Of a DNA stretch of 43,028 bases, positions 29,504 to 37,190 are shown in pieces. The position numbers and the translations under genes are program-made. Positions within the stretch are counted from its first letter, which is position 1, and each line of letters starts with the position of its first letter. This DNA comes from Roseburia sp. GTDB taxonomy: Bacteria; Bacillota; Clostridia; Lachnospirales; Lachnospiraceae. Location of the stretch: the NCBI GenBank assembly GCA_023662875.1, contig JAMPIG010000023.1, positions 1 through 43,028 of the forward strand, in the 5' to 3' direction. Below the pieces are notes generated by a model. It worked only from the letters and a program-made list of their open reading frames with translations, did not search any database and was not told the DNA's origin.

Positions 29504-29518
29504 TATAAAATGGGGGTG

Positions 29519-30043
29519 TTATTTTTCGCCTTCGCCCGCCTCGTACTTTTTCAAGATTTCCCTTACCCTCTTAAAAGCAAGCAGCTTTTCAAGGCCTGCG
29601 CGGCGAAGGTTAAAAACCTGGCTCCGGCTTACGTCCATCTTTTCGGCTACGTCCTCCCAGGTGCATCCGTCTATGTAGTAAAGCTCAAGGGCTTCGCGCT
29701 CGTCGCTCTGCTTGTCTAAGTAGTCCATAATATCCATTATTTTCAAAAGGTCTTTCGTGGCTTCGTCCGCCTGCTCGTAGATCTTGAGCTCGCAGTCTGC
29801 GGTGCGGAAAGTAAAGCTTGCGCTCCCTTCGCTGATCTGATTCGTCGGCGCCTCAATCGGGGAATAGCCGACGGCCTTTATGGGGTTTTTCATATCCTCC
29901 CGGATCTCCATCAGCCTTTGCTCAAGGATGGCTTTTCTCCGCTTCGCCTTCCTGTACTGGCTTAAAAAGTTGCTTAAAATTTCTATTTCTTCATTGTGCT
30001 GCGCCTCCTTCGCGCTTATTTTTCGTTTTCTGCTCTGGCCCAT
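29519..30043 (-). CDS. Sigma-like late transcription regulator (DUF1492/ArpU-type)
   Basis: The 174-aa product has an N-terminal helical half (EEIEILSNFLSQYRKAKRRK, ILEQRLMEIREDMKNP) and a C-terminal sigma region 4-like HTH (EREALELYYIDGCTWEDVAE, KMDVSRSQVFNLRRAGLEKL). This is the design of DUF1492 and ArpU-type phage proteins, last gene before the late region, that activate late transcription. ATG 30043 follows GGGAGG. Position adjacent to the 685-base control region supports that role. Confidence 0.82.
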   Translation of the reverse strand: MGQSRKRKISAKEAQHNEEIEILSNFLSQYRKAKRRKAILEQRLMEIREDMKNPIKAVGYSPIEAPTNQISEGSASFTFRTADCELKIYEQADEATKDLLKIMDIMDYLDKQSDEREALELYYIDGCTWEDVAEKMDVSRSQVFNLRRAGLEKLLAFKRVREILKKYEAGEGEK

Positions 30044-30063
30044 CGTTAAATACCTCCCTTAAA

Positions 30064-30363
30064 TTATTCTTCCGGATTTTTGCGCTCCGCAAGGTAGAAA
30101 ATTTTTCCCCTTCGCATCTGCAGCCGGTAAAGCGTCCGCTTTTCGTCGTCCCAGTCGTATATGGAGACCTGGCGCTTCTCAAGCTGCCCTAAAAGGTTAT
30201 TGATTCCGGCTACGATCTGCGGAATGGGTAAATTGTCCACTACGCTCTGCGCGTTGCTTGCGGTGATGCCGGTGTCCGCCTTCGTGGCGGCTATGCTGGC
30301 TCTGTTATGCTTTGGCTTCGCCTTCGGCATCTGTATTAGGTTTCTTCTTTGTGCTCGGTTCAT
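30064..30363 (-). CDS. Hypothetical phage protein (MNRAQRR type, 99 aa)
   Basis: The 99-aa product begins with the basic stretch MNRAQRRNLIQMPKAKPKHN common to many small phage proteins and continues NLPIPQIVAGINNLLGQLEK and YRLQMRRGKIFYLAERKNPE. Function is unknown. ATG 30363 has a strong AAGAAGGAGG site inside the previous small gene, with a 59-base overlap in another frame. It sits at the end of the early operon before the regulator gene. Confidence 0.65.
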   Translation of the reverse strand: MNRAQRRNLIQMPKAKPKHNRASIAATKADTGITASNAQSVVDNLPIPQIVAGINNLLGQLEKRQVSIYDWDDEKRTLYRLQMRRGKIFYLAERKNPEE

Positions 30364-30460
30364 GGCGCTCCTCCTTCTTTCTCCGGCGCTTTTCCTGGCG
30401 CCTTATGCTGGCTATGGCCTGGGCGGCCGTCGGGTCGCTGTAGCCTTCTTTATTTTTCAA
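30305..30460 (-). CDS. Small basic phage protein (51 aa)
   Basis: The frame starts at TTG 30460 and gives MKNKEGYSDPTAAQAIASIR followed by RQEKRRRKKEERHEP and a Lys/Glu-rich end. Short proteins with a KEGY-DPTA opening occur in this place (before the sigma-like regulator) in other clostridial phages, from memory. The TTG overlaps the TGA stop of the previous gene (TTGA), and GGAGGAGG lies upstream at a slightly long spacing. Function is unknown. Confidence 0.6.
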   Translation of the reverse strand: MKNKEGYSDPTAAQAIASIRRQEKRRRKKEERHEPSTKKKPNTDAEGEAKA

Positions 30461-30813
30461 TCCTGGCCGCCTCCTCCTTCGCTTCTCATAATTTTTATGG
30501 ATCCATGCCTTATTCCGTAGGAAAGTTCCTCTAAAAGCTCAATATCTGAAAGTATGCGGCCATCTCCCTGTTCGATCTTGACCTGCAGGTCGTCCAGGCC
30601 GTGGCCGTCCTCCGGATTCTTCGCTAAAGAAAAATCGCACTCCAGCGCCTCAATCATCCCGGCGTATTTTGCCGTTTGGTCCTCTGCCTGGGCATTCCAA
30701 AGCGCCGCCCGGATCAGCTCAAGGTCGGAAGCGTGAAGGGTGAGGGCGCAAATTTCGTTTATCTCCTCCAGCCTCTCATCTAAACTTTCTATAAGCTCCT
30801 GCTCTCTGCTCAT
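30457..30813 (-). CDS. Hypothetical acidic protein (118 aa)
   Basis: The 118-aa product is acidic and helical (ELIESLDERLEEINEICALT, SDLELIRAALWNAQAEDQTA) with SDIELLEELSYGIRHGSIKI near the end and a Gly-rich terminus. No motif is recognised. It overlaps the VRR-NUC gene by 4 bases, so co-expression with this nuclease is likely. It might be a regulator or a structural partner; unknown. Confidence 0.6.
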   Translation of the reverse strand: MSREQELIESLDERLEEINEICALTLHASDLELIRAALWNAQAEDQTAKYAGMIEALECDFSLAKNPEDGHGLDDLQVKIEQGDGRILSDIELLEELSYGIRHGSIKIMRSEGGGGQD

Positions 30814-31223
30814 CTGCCGATCTCCTCCTTCAATATTTTCGTAACCTCGGCCGGGTAGGTAACAACGAAGGCCCGGCCGCCTGCCTGCTTAATCTGCTTT
30901 ATGGTCTGCTCCTGAATCTTGCTTAACACTCCGATCAATGGCCGCTTTACCTCGAAGCCGTAATAACGGCCGTTTATAACGGCGCATACGTCCGGGATCC
31001 CCTGGCGGCTATACGCTCCGGCTGCTGCCTTCCAAACGAAGGCGGAAGGCAGCAGCTCCCTTATGTGCTTTATGATCTTATCCTGGTAATAGCTTTCTTT
31101 TGGCAGGCGCTCCCGGATGTACTTTTTCGCCTTCTCCGTTGTCATCTTTGGATCGCAATCCTTAAGGGCTGCTATGGCCTCCGCCTCCGTCTTAAAGTCC
31201 TCCAGCGCTATCTTGTCCGCCAT
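30810..31223 (-). CDS. VRR-NUC domain nuclease
   Basis: The 137-aa product has AAAGAYSRQGIPDVCAVING and YYGFEVKRPLIG, the PD...(E)xK core of VRR-NUC nucleases, with a following Gln/Lys-rich helix (SKIQEQTIKQIKQAGGRAFV). In phages these are standalone Holliday-junction or flap-type nucleases in the replication module. An N-terminal 45-residue helical extension precedes the domain. ATG 31223 has an AAGGAGG site and overlaps the previous gene by 16 bases. Confidence 0.88.
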   Translation of the reverse strand: MADKIALEDFKTEAEAIAALKDCDPKMTTEKAKKYIRERLPKESYYQDKIIKHIRELLPSAFVWKAAAGAYSRQGIPDVCAVINGRYYGFEVKRPLIGVLSKIQEQTIKQIKQAGGRAFVVTYPAEVTKILKEEIGR

Positions 31224-31390
31224 GGCTTTTTGCCGCCTCCTTCCGGGTTGTACTTGTCGTAAATGGGCTCCAGCTTCTTCAACATCTCCATAGTCGCTCC
31301 GGCTATGACGAGCTTATCCTGTACCTCTAAACTGTTTTTATTTACTCTCTGTACCCAGGCATTAATTGCCTGCATCTTTTGGTCTGTCAT
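31208..31390 (-). CDS. Hypothetical small protein (60 aa)
   Basis: The 60-aa product (MTDQKMQAINAWVQRVNKNS, LEVQDKLVIAGATMEMLKKL, EPIYDKYNPEGGG) is helical and soluble. ATG 31390 with GTGAGGAAAG upstream is preferred over GTG 31405, which would place the ribosome binding site inside the gene. It overlaps both neighbours. No family is recognised. Confidence 0.55.
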   Translation of the reverse strand: MTDQKMQAINAWVQRVNKNSLEVQDKLVIAGATMEMLKKLEPIYDKYNPEGGGKKPWRTR

Positions 31391-31628
31391 GGTTACTTTC
31401 CTCACTTTCTTCTTTTTCTCTCTGCTCCTGAGCTACGGTCGCCATCTGTGCAAATAATAGCTCTAAAGGGTTTACGCTTTGCTGCTTCGGCATATTCAAG
31501 TCAATTACCATAATAACGGCCGTTGCTATCTGTGCCGCGAGATTCGGATTTCTCACTTCCTTCAAAGCAATATTGTAAGAATGAATATACGCCGCAGTGA
31601 GCGTTTCTGTTTTCTGTTTAATATCCAC
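31362..31628 (-). CDS. Hypothetical small protein (88 aa)
   Basis: Start is GTG 31628, giving MDIKQKTETLTAAYIHSYNI; AAGGAGG lies 7 nt upstream and the longer frame to 31661 would begin inside the previous gene. The product has a helical N-terminal half (ALKEVRNPNLAAQIATAVIM) and a charged C-terminus (EQREKEESEESNHDRPKDAG). No function is evident. It is one of a series of small, overlapping early genes. Confidence 0.55.
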   Translation of the reverse strand: MDIKQKTETLTAAYIHSYNIALKEVRNPNLAAQIATAVIMVIDLNMPKQQSVNPLELLFAQMATVAQEQREKEESEESNHDRPKDAGN

Positions 31629-31629
31629 T

Positions 31630-31905
31630 TTATTCCTCCTTATCTTCTCCCGGTTTCTCAAATATCGCCTCTATGCTCTGCTTAATCTCCTCAAGCTTTT
31701 TCGGACCGATCCCCTTCGTGGATCCTATCGCCTTGTATATAGCCGTAAGGTCAATCCCCGGAACGCTGGCCCGGCCGTCCTCGTAGCCGCTTTTGTAAAT
31801 ATCCGTACAAAAGCTTTCCATCTGCTGGTGGTCGAAGGCCTTTATACTCTTATAGCGCGCCCTCGTGATTATGTAGTTGTAATTATTGCTTTTCTTCTTT
31901 GCCAT
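31630..31905 (-). CDS. Hypothetical protein with helix-hairpin-helix-like end (91 aa)
   Basis: The 91-aa product has a basic start (MAKKKSNNYNYIITRARYKS) and a YKSGYEDGRASVPGIDLTAI segment. The C-terminal AIGSTKGIGPKKLEEIKQSI looks like a helix-hairpin-helix DNA-binding element (GIGPKK turn). It may be a small DNA-binding replication protein. Overlaps the ASCH gene by 23 bases. The HhH assignment is by eye. Confidence 0.6.
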   Translation of the reverse strand: MAKKKSNNYNYIITRARYKSIKAFDHQQMESFCTDIYKSGYEDGRASVPGIDLTAIYKAIGSTKGIGPKKLEEIKQSIEAIFEKPGEDKEE

Positions 31906-32359
31906 ACTGCGGTACCTCCTCTAATTCTCCGTTATATTCCCATAAGCGTTGCTCCCCTGCTGCCGGTATCGGTTTCTTAAATAGCACCGGCTGCTCAAGC
32001 CTCCAGGCGTAGCGGCCGACCGTGAAGTCTCCGTAAGCGAACTCCTCCGGGCAAAGATCCCTTGTAAAATCGTGGTAGGCCTGGTCTATCAGCTTGCAAT
32101 CCGTTAAAATTGCCGCGCCGATTATGGCTCCGGTGGGGAAACGCTCAAACCGGTTAAACGCCTCATACAATCCGAAGGAAAGTAAAACTTTCTCCCATGC
32201 TTCATCCGTCATGGCGCTTATGCCGAAAAGCGGATCTTTCTTTGCTGCGTGGATCAATATCGGTCCCCGGTACTTTGTCGCCCAGCCCCTGGTTTCGTCG
32301 TGCTTCTTTCCCTCCGCTAAAAGCTGCGCCCAGGGCTGCCATACTGTAATAGCCTTCAA
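31883..32359 (-). CDS. ASCH-domain protein
   Basis: The 158-aa product begins MKAITVWQPWAQLLAEGKKH DETR (split here) and continues KYRGPILIHAAKKDPLFGIS and FPTGAIIGAAILTDCKLIDQ, the complete ASCH fold. ASCH proteins bind RNA or nucleosides; the phage role is unknown and may involve modified bases or RNA. TTG 32359 is the start (TTGA overlap with the HD gene stop), which fits the conserved N-terminus exactly. Confidence 0.85.
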   Translation of the reverse strand: MKAITVWQPWAQLLAEGKKHDETRGWATKYRGPILIHAAKKDPLFGISAMTDEAWEKVLLSFGLYEAFNRFERFPTGAIIGAAILTDCKLIDQAYHDFTRDLCPEEFAYGDFTVGRYAWRLEQPVLFKKPIPAAGEQRLWEYNGELEEVPQYGKEEKQ

Positions 32360-33099
32360 TCTTCCCCGCCTCCTTCTATCGCCTCAGCCTCCTGGAAGTC
32401 GCAGCCCTCAGCCGGTTCCTGCTTCTCCGGTTCCCTGGCCGGTGCGCTTTCTTTGTTGCCGTTCTCGTCCTCCATCAATACGCTTGCTTCCTGGTCTGCT
32501 TCGTGAAGTGCAAGTATAAGCGGGTATTTTGCCATTGCCTGGGTGAGCTGCAGGTGGTTCTGCGGCGCCTCTGAAAATCCCATGTGCCAGCGTATGGCGA
32601 AGCGCTCCGGACCTGTAAGCCTCATAAACTGCTCTATCATCATTACGCTCTTTTCCCCGTGGCCGTATGGGACCTTATCGTCTACAACATAGACCGGTAC
32701 CTGCTCCCAAATGAAGGCGCCGCCGTTATCCTTCTTTACCTGCCAGCGTTCCGCCGCTGCGACCTTCTCCGGATCGTAGGTCTTTTGGTTCTTATAGTCG
32801 ACCTTGTAAAAGTGCGTTTTGCATAAATCGTGAAGAAGCGGGCAAATAATAAGGGCGTCGGATCCGGCTACTTCAAGTATGCCGCCCCAGGTGGCGTTTT
32901 CCTTCTTGCGCTGTAAGCTGTCGTATACGTTGAGGCTGTGCTGCAGCAGGCCGCCCTCGGTGCTCAAGTGAAAACGGGTAGAAGCTGGCGCCGTGTAAAA
33001 GTCGCTTTTCCGGATGTAGTCCATCAAGGCATCCTTGCCCTCCCTGGTGACCTGGCTCATCAATTCCTCAAATCTTTTAATGTTGCTCGTGCTGTTCAT
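32356..33099 (-). CDS. HD-domain phosphohydrolase
   Basis: The 247-aa product has TEGGLLQHSLNVYDSLQRKK, the signature HD pair in CPLLHDLCKTHFYKVDYKNQ, YGHGEKSVMMIEQFMRLTGP and AIRWHMGF...LHEADQEAS, all metal ligands of an HD phosphohydrolase. Possible substrates are nucleotides or cyclic nucleotides; a role in nucleotide metabolism or in evading signalling defence is conceivable but unproven. A charged, acidic tail ends the protein. The ATG follows AGGAGG. Confidence 0.85.
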   Translation of the reverse strand: MNSTSNIKRFEELMSQVTREGKDALMDYIRKSDFYTAPASTRFHLSTEGGLLQHSLNVYDSLQRKKENATWGGILEVAGSDALIICPLLHDLCKTHFYKVDYKNQKTYDPEKVAAAERWQVKKDNGGAFIWEQVPVYVVDDKVPYGHGEKSVMMIEQFMRLTGPERFAIRWHMGFSEAPQNHLQLTQAMAKYPLILALHEADQEASVLMEDENGNKESAPAREPEKQEPAEGCDFQEAEAIEGGGED

Positions 33100-33661
33100 G
33101 GTTATCCTCCTTTTTTGTGTCTGGCTTATCGCCTTTTATGAAAATCAATATTGCATCCCCTGGCGGCTTCTCTCTGGTTATCCACTCGCCGCTTTCTTCG
33201 CTCCAGAACTTGTCCACCAAATCGTTATAAATTAGCGGCGTTTCCGGATCCTCGGTCCAACACGGCCCGGCTGCATAAAGGCAGGTTTTCTGGTGGAAAA
33301 TCTTAAGAAGCTCCTCCCGGTATTTCTGGTTTATTTCTTCTGCAATCTTCCGGGCCTCCTCTATGCTGTAATGCTTATAAAGGGCTGTACCGATCTTTTT
33401 TGCGTAGCCGCCCGCCTCGTAAAGTCCGTTAAATGCTTCTGTAATCTCCTTCGCGTACTCCGCCTTTATCTTGCAATCCTCCAACCATTCCGGCCTTCTC
33501 GTTGCTATCGGCCTAATAAGCGCTATGGCCTCCTCCTTAATTTGCCCGGTCAGCTTTTCGTAGCCTGCTTTATATTTTGTTTTGAGAACGTCAAGAGGTA
33601 CTTTCTCTTTGTTTAGCTTCAATTTTGCAAGTAATGCCTCTATATTTTTCGCTTTTTCCAA
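33077..33661 (-). CDS. Hypothetical protein next to the candidate origin (194 aa)
   Basis: The 194-aa helical product (EKAKNIEALLAKLKLNKEKV, KYKAGYEKLTGQIKEEAIAL) contains EEARKIAEEINQKYREELLK and a Trp/Cys-containing stretch (HQKTCLYAAGPCWTEDPETP). The TTG start at 33661 is chosen because AGGAGG lies 7 nt upstream of it; the GTG at 33670 would overlap that site. It is the first gene after the repeat region and could be an origin-region protein. No family is recognised. Confidence 0.6.
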   Translation of the reverse strand: MEKAKNIEALLAKLKLNKEKVPLDVLKTKYKAGYEKLTGQIKEEAIALIRPIATRRPEWLEDCKIKAEYAKEITEAFNGLYEAGGYAKKIGTALYKHYSIEEARKIAEEINQKYREELLKIFHQKTCLYAAGPCWTEDPETPLIYNDLVDKFWSEESGEWITREKPPGDAILIFIKGDKPDTKKEDNHEQHEQH

Positions 33662-33672
33662 CCTCTGCACCT

Positions 33673-33967
33673 CCTAACAACTTTTTATTTCCTAACACCT
33701 TCTAAAATTCTTAGTTGTGTGGTAAAAAACCCTTATTTTATGCGGCTTGCAGGCCATTCCTAACACCTAACAACTAATTTCTGCAAATATACCGTGTTAT
33801 TTTAGAAAAAGGTCAGGATATTCTCGCCAATTTCCAAAATATAATACCTATGAAATAGGTGTAAGAGTTGTTAGGTTATTATATAAGGGGCCTCAAACCC
33901 GCATAAATACGGGATTTTTTACCTAACATCTAACCTAACACCTAACCTAACACCTATTTTTTAGGTG
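33673..33967. repeat. Iteron-like repeats, candidate replication origin
   Basis: Three tandem 12-bp units lie at 33922-33933 (CCTAACATCTAA), 33934-33945 (CCTAACACCTAA) and 33946-33957 (CCTAACACCTAT). Further copies are at 33673-33682 (CCTAACAACT), 33691-33700 (CCTAACACCT), 33759-33770 (CCTAACACCTAA) and inverted at 33866-33875 (AGTTGTTAGG). Inverted repeats ACCTAT-GAA-ATAGGT (33846-33860) and CACCTA-T5-TAGGTG (33951-33967) are interleaved. The stretch is A/T-rich, non-coding and adjacent to the primase-helicase. Confidence 0.7.
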
Positions 33968-34006
33968 ACAGGAAAAAATTGCAGCGCGCCCTTGCTTTTC
34001 GTTTTC

Positions 34007-36760
34007 TCAAAATGGAAGATCAAGCGTTTCCTGTGTTGCTTCTTCAAAGGGTGTTTTCATTCCTTCCGGTATCGGCTGGAAGCCGTCGCCGCCGGTTACT
34101 CCGGCCGCCTCCGCTGCCTCGTCCTCGTCTAAGGCATCCACCTGTTTGGCAAAGCGGCCTATATCGAACTCGGTAAAACGGCAGGTGCGGTTGTCAAACC
34201 ATTTTGTAACGCTGTAAACCTTTCCGCCTCCGGCCTTTGGAGAACTTGTTATTATGCCTTGATCCGCTAAGTATTTAAGCGTTTTCCGTGGGCTGTAGCC
34301 TGCTTTTGTCAGTGCTTGGTTAAGTAGTGAAGGGAATATATAGGCCTTCTTTCCGTCATGGCTCAAGGTACCCAGGCACGTCCCGATGGCTCTGTCTCCA
34401 AACTGGGCGCGATTGCTCAATATCCAATCAACTATAAATTGTGTCGCGTGTTCGTTGACGTCTCCGGATCCGGCCGCCTGCTGCTCTCTTATAATGGTTT
34501 CCGCCATCTTTACGGCCCGCTCCCATGCCTTTGGCGCAATCTTAAGCGGAAGCTTCGCCCCTGGCGCGTCTATCGCCTCCGGATCCGGTTCAAATATCCA
34601 GCCTTCCACCAATGCGTCCGCAAGGGCGACGGCGCTTATACCGGCTATATGGGCGCCGTTTGTGCCGTCCGCAATCTTGTAAACCTCCTCGACCATTCTG
34701 GCGTATTCGTCCCGGATGCTCTGCTCGTCCGTCTGCAGGATCCTCCGTATGAACTCCGGCCCGGCCCATCCGCAGTGCTGCGGCGCCTGCTGGTGCATAA
34801 GGCTTGCGGACTTCTCATCGTCAAAAGGTCCGCCGTATATCTCAAGGACGCGGGTGCTCACGCCCGTCTGTGTCGTGTCCGTACTTAAAGGCTCCTCGCC
34901 GGTGGCGATGGCTACGGTCCGCCAGGTATTAAGTGCCTGTAAGCCGCCGCCCTTGCTTCCCCTGGCACGCCCTGTGCCGCTGGCAATCATGTAAACAATC
35001 TTTTCCAGGGCCTCCTGCTTCTGGCCTGCAAGCTGCCGCTCGTCTATGCCCATCGGCAAATCGTTATAAAATCCCGCCATTCTCTCCAGTGCGACCTGGG
35101 TGGCGTTAAAGTTTACCATCAAGCGGTCCGGGTCTCCCCAGGCCGATAATGCTGCTTTAAGGGCGGCGGTCTTTCCTCCCTTGGATCCGCCCCAGTTATA
35201 TACAAAAAATATACGCTGCTGTAAAATTCTAAGCAGCGGCGCCGTGAAGCTGGCCGCCAATATGAAGCGGAACTTATCGCGCTCCCGGTGCGGCTGCATC
35301 AGCGCTTTCCAATCGTCAAAGGTTCCGCTATAGTGGTAAGCTGCAGCCCATCCCCTCAAGCTCGGCTCTATGTCCAGGATTATGTCGTCCCCGTGTCCCG
35401 GAAGGAACCGGCCGCGCGTCTGCCAGCCCATGGTGCTGGTGCTGTCTGCCCTCTCTATGATGTCTATGTTCTCAGCCTCCAATGCCTCAAGGAAGCGCAC
35501 TACCTGCTTCGCGTTCTCGCTGGTGATCGTGCATCCTAAGTCGGAAAGCGCCGTAATACTCCGGGCCGTAAAAATCGTAGAGCGTGGGAATATGGCTTTA
35601 TGCCAGGCTCCGTCTCTCTTAAAGGCGATCTCCATCTTCTCCTCGCCGGTCTCCATGCTCTTTAGGCGCTGCGTTAATATAATCGGCGTCCGGCATACCA
35701 TAACGGGAAGGCTTGTTTTTTCGTCTATGCGGCGGATCCCGCCCTCTGAATAGATCCAGCCTTCCGGCTGCCGAAGGTTTACCGGTGCGCCCTTTACGGC
35801 TTCCGGTACTGTCTCCGATATGTCGTCAAGGTCCAGCTTCTTGGCTCCTTTGATAGCTGCGTTCAATAAGTCTTTGACTTCCTTTTCCCCGTCCTCGCTG
35901 CCTCCTTTTTCAAGGAATAGTGCGGAAGGATCCTTTACTCCGTAGCCCTTGCAGCTCCAGGCGTAAACCTCGCCTATAAATTCCTCCTCGCGTAATACTT
36001 TAGTAACTTTCTGTAAAAATGTTTCTCCGCCCTTGTCCGGCTCTACGTGTACGAAAAGTTTTAGATCCTGCAGCTTCGGCACCATCTTCGGCCGGAAGTT
36101 TGCCGCTCCCGGAACTCCCAGCGCCGGAAAGCCTAAATACCATAATGTTTGGGTGTCGCTCTCGCCCTCCACTAATATTGCCCAGCCGCTTTTCCGGATC
36201 TCCGGCAGCCTCCAGTCTCCGTATAAAATCAGCTTCCCGGAACTGCCCCAGCTCCATCTAAACTCTTTATTTGCGTAACGCTTGCGGAAAATATGATCTG
36301 TTTTCTCCTCGTTAAAATAGGGCAGCTTAAGGAATGTCTTTTTGTCTCTGTCTTTCCCGTTGGAAGCTCCACAGGTATTCTTTAAGAAGTCAACCGGAAG
36401 CCGCTTATTAAAGGCGTACTCCTCCAGCGTGTAGGACTCCTGGCTCGGCGTTTTCTTTTTTGCTGGCGGCTGCTCCGGCTCGGATGCCACTCCATATTTC
36501 TCAAGAATGGCCTTGTATGCTTCCTTTGTGTCGGTTCCGTATGTCTCCGCATAGAAGTCTACAAAGTTTCCCCCGCGCCCTTCTGCGAAGCAGTACCACT
36601 GGCCGGTCTTTAAGTTGGCCGTGAAGCTCTCCTTTTTGTCGTCATGGAACGGGCAAACGCCGACCAACTGATCCCCGGTGATTTTATGCTTTTTTATGTA
36701 GCCGGTATACTCCGCCTTATAGTCGACCACCTGGTCTATGTTGATCTCTGGCTGTACCAT
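34007..36760 (-). CDS. Primase-helicase: CHC2 + toprim + DUF927
   Basis: The 917-aa product has an N-terminal CHC2 zinc finger (VGVCPFHDDKKESF ... GQWYCFAEGRGGN, residues about 36-62), a toprim-like centre (GWAILVEGESDTQTLWYLGF, GVPGAANFRPKMVP), and a DUF927 helicase with NWGGSKGGKTAALKAALSAW (Walker A near residue 523) and PMGIDERQLAGQKQ. It therefore combines primer synthesis with DNA unwinding. ATG 36760 is preferred over TTG 36778 (GAAGGAAGGG upstream). It lies directly downstream of the deoxyribosyltransferase-like gene, overlapping by 44 bases. The C-terminus (ALDEDEAAEAAGVTGGDG) is acidic. Confidence 0.9.
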   Translation of the reverse strand: MVQPEINIDQVVDYKAEYTGYIKKHKITGDQLVGVCPFHDDKKESFTANLKTGQWYCFAEGRGGNFVDFYAETYGTDTKEAYKAILEKYGVASEPEQPPAKKKTPSQESYTLEEYAFNKRLPVDFLKNTCGASNGKDRDKKTFLKLPYFNEEKTDHIFRKRYANKEFRWSWGSSGKLILYGDWRLPEIRKSGWAILVEGESDTQTLWYLGFPALGVPGAANFRPKMVPKLQDLKLFVHVEPDKGGETFLQKVTKVLREEEFIGEVYAWSCKGYGVKDPSALFLEKGGSEDGEKEVKDLLNAAIKGAKKLDLDDISETVPEAVKGAPVNLRQPEGWIYSEGGIRRIDEKTSLPVMVCRTPIILTQRLKSMETGEEKMEIAFKRDGAWHKAIFPRSTIFTARSITALSDLGCTITSENAKQVVRFLEALEAENIDIIERADSTSTMGWQTRGRFLPGHGDDIILDIEPSLRGWAAAYHYSGTFDDWKALMQPHRERDKFRFILAASFTAPLLRILQQRIFFVYNWGGSKGGKTAALKAALSAWGDPDRLMVNFNATQVALERMAGFYNDLPMGIDERQLAGQKQEALEKIVYMIASGTGRARGSKGGGLQALNTWRTVAIATGEEPLSTDTTQTGVSTRVLEIYGGPFDDEKSASLMHQQAPQHCGWAGPEFIRRILQTDEQSIRDEYARMVEEVYKIADGTNGAHIAGISAVALADALVEGWIFEPDPEAIDAPGAKLPLKIAPKAWERAVKMAETIIREQQAAGSGDVNEHATQFIVDWILSNRAQFGDRAIGTCLGTLSHDGKKAYIFPSLLNQALTKAGYSPRKTLKYLADQGIITSSPKAGGGKVYSVTKWFDNRTCRFTEFDIGRFAKQVDALDEDEAAEAAGVTGGDGFQPIPEGMKTPFEEATQETLDLPF

Positions 36761-37124
36761 CCGTTTCCCTTCCTTCAATAAGTTTTTTCGCCTGCGCTTT
36801 GCTTATGGCCACAAGCCAGCCCTGTTTCCCCGTCCCGGTCAAGTGTTCAATTTCTCTGCGCATCCCGGAACTTATAACGCCGCCTACAATAACAAGTAAA
36901 AAGCTGTCGCATTCGTCAAGGTCCTTTATGGCTAAGTCAAGGCCCAGGCGCCGCTCCTTCGGATCGTCATCGTCTATAAACTGTGTATAAAATAAATGCG
37001 GCGCGACCGGCCTCTTTCCTGCCTTTGCAATCTGTCTGCAGAAATACTTTGCAACCTCTTTATTAAAGCGGCGCTCGTGCCATGTCTTTGCTGAATACCG
37101 GGAAATAATATATACTTTTTCCAT
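36717..37124 (-). CDS. DUF7768/nucleoside 2-deoxyribosyltransferase-like protein
   Basis: The 135-aa product starts MEKVYIISRYSAKTWHERRF and continues NKEVAKYFCRQIAKAGKRPV, APHLFYTQFIDDDDPKERRL and GLDLAIKDLDECDSFLLVIV: the YIISRY / APHLF-TQF / LDECD pattern of DUF7768-type proteins, relatives of DUF4406 and nucleoside deoxyribosyltransferases. A role in nucleotide salvage or base modification is inferred. The C-terminus overlaps the primase gene and is not conserved in appearance. Confidence 0.8.
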   Translation of the reverse strand: MEKVYIISRYSAKTWHERRFNKEVAKYFCRQIAKAGKRPVAPHLFYTQFIDDDDPKERRLGLDLAIKDLDECDSFLLVIVGGVISSGMRREIEHLTGTGKQGWLVAISKAQAKKLIEGRETDGTARDQHRPGGRL

Positions 37125-37190
37125 CTGCCCTACCTCCTAAGAATAATAGCGGGAAGCTGGGCCGAAGCTCCGGCCTCCCGCAAGAAAAAC

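Larger units (their letters stand above)
28834..29518 (-). promoter_or_regulatory. Late control region without convincing genes
   Basis: The 685-base gap separates the early/replication and late operons. No ORF here has a plausible start and composition. It holds the 16-bp palindrome (29034-29049), four CTCTATG boxes (29096-29102, 29144-29150, 29174-29180, 29186-29192), a plus-strand terminator, an inverted repeat around a TATAAT-like box (29315-29335), and duplicated AGCCGATTTT segments near 29458-29476 on the coding strand. No good minus-strand -35 box is seen, which suits an activator-dependent late promoter; the sigma-like regulator at 29519-30043 is the candidate activator. Confidence 0.6.
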
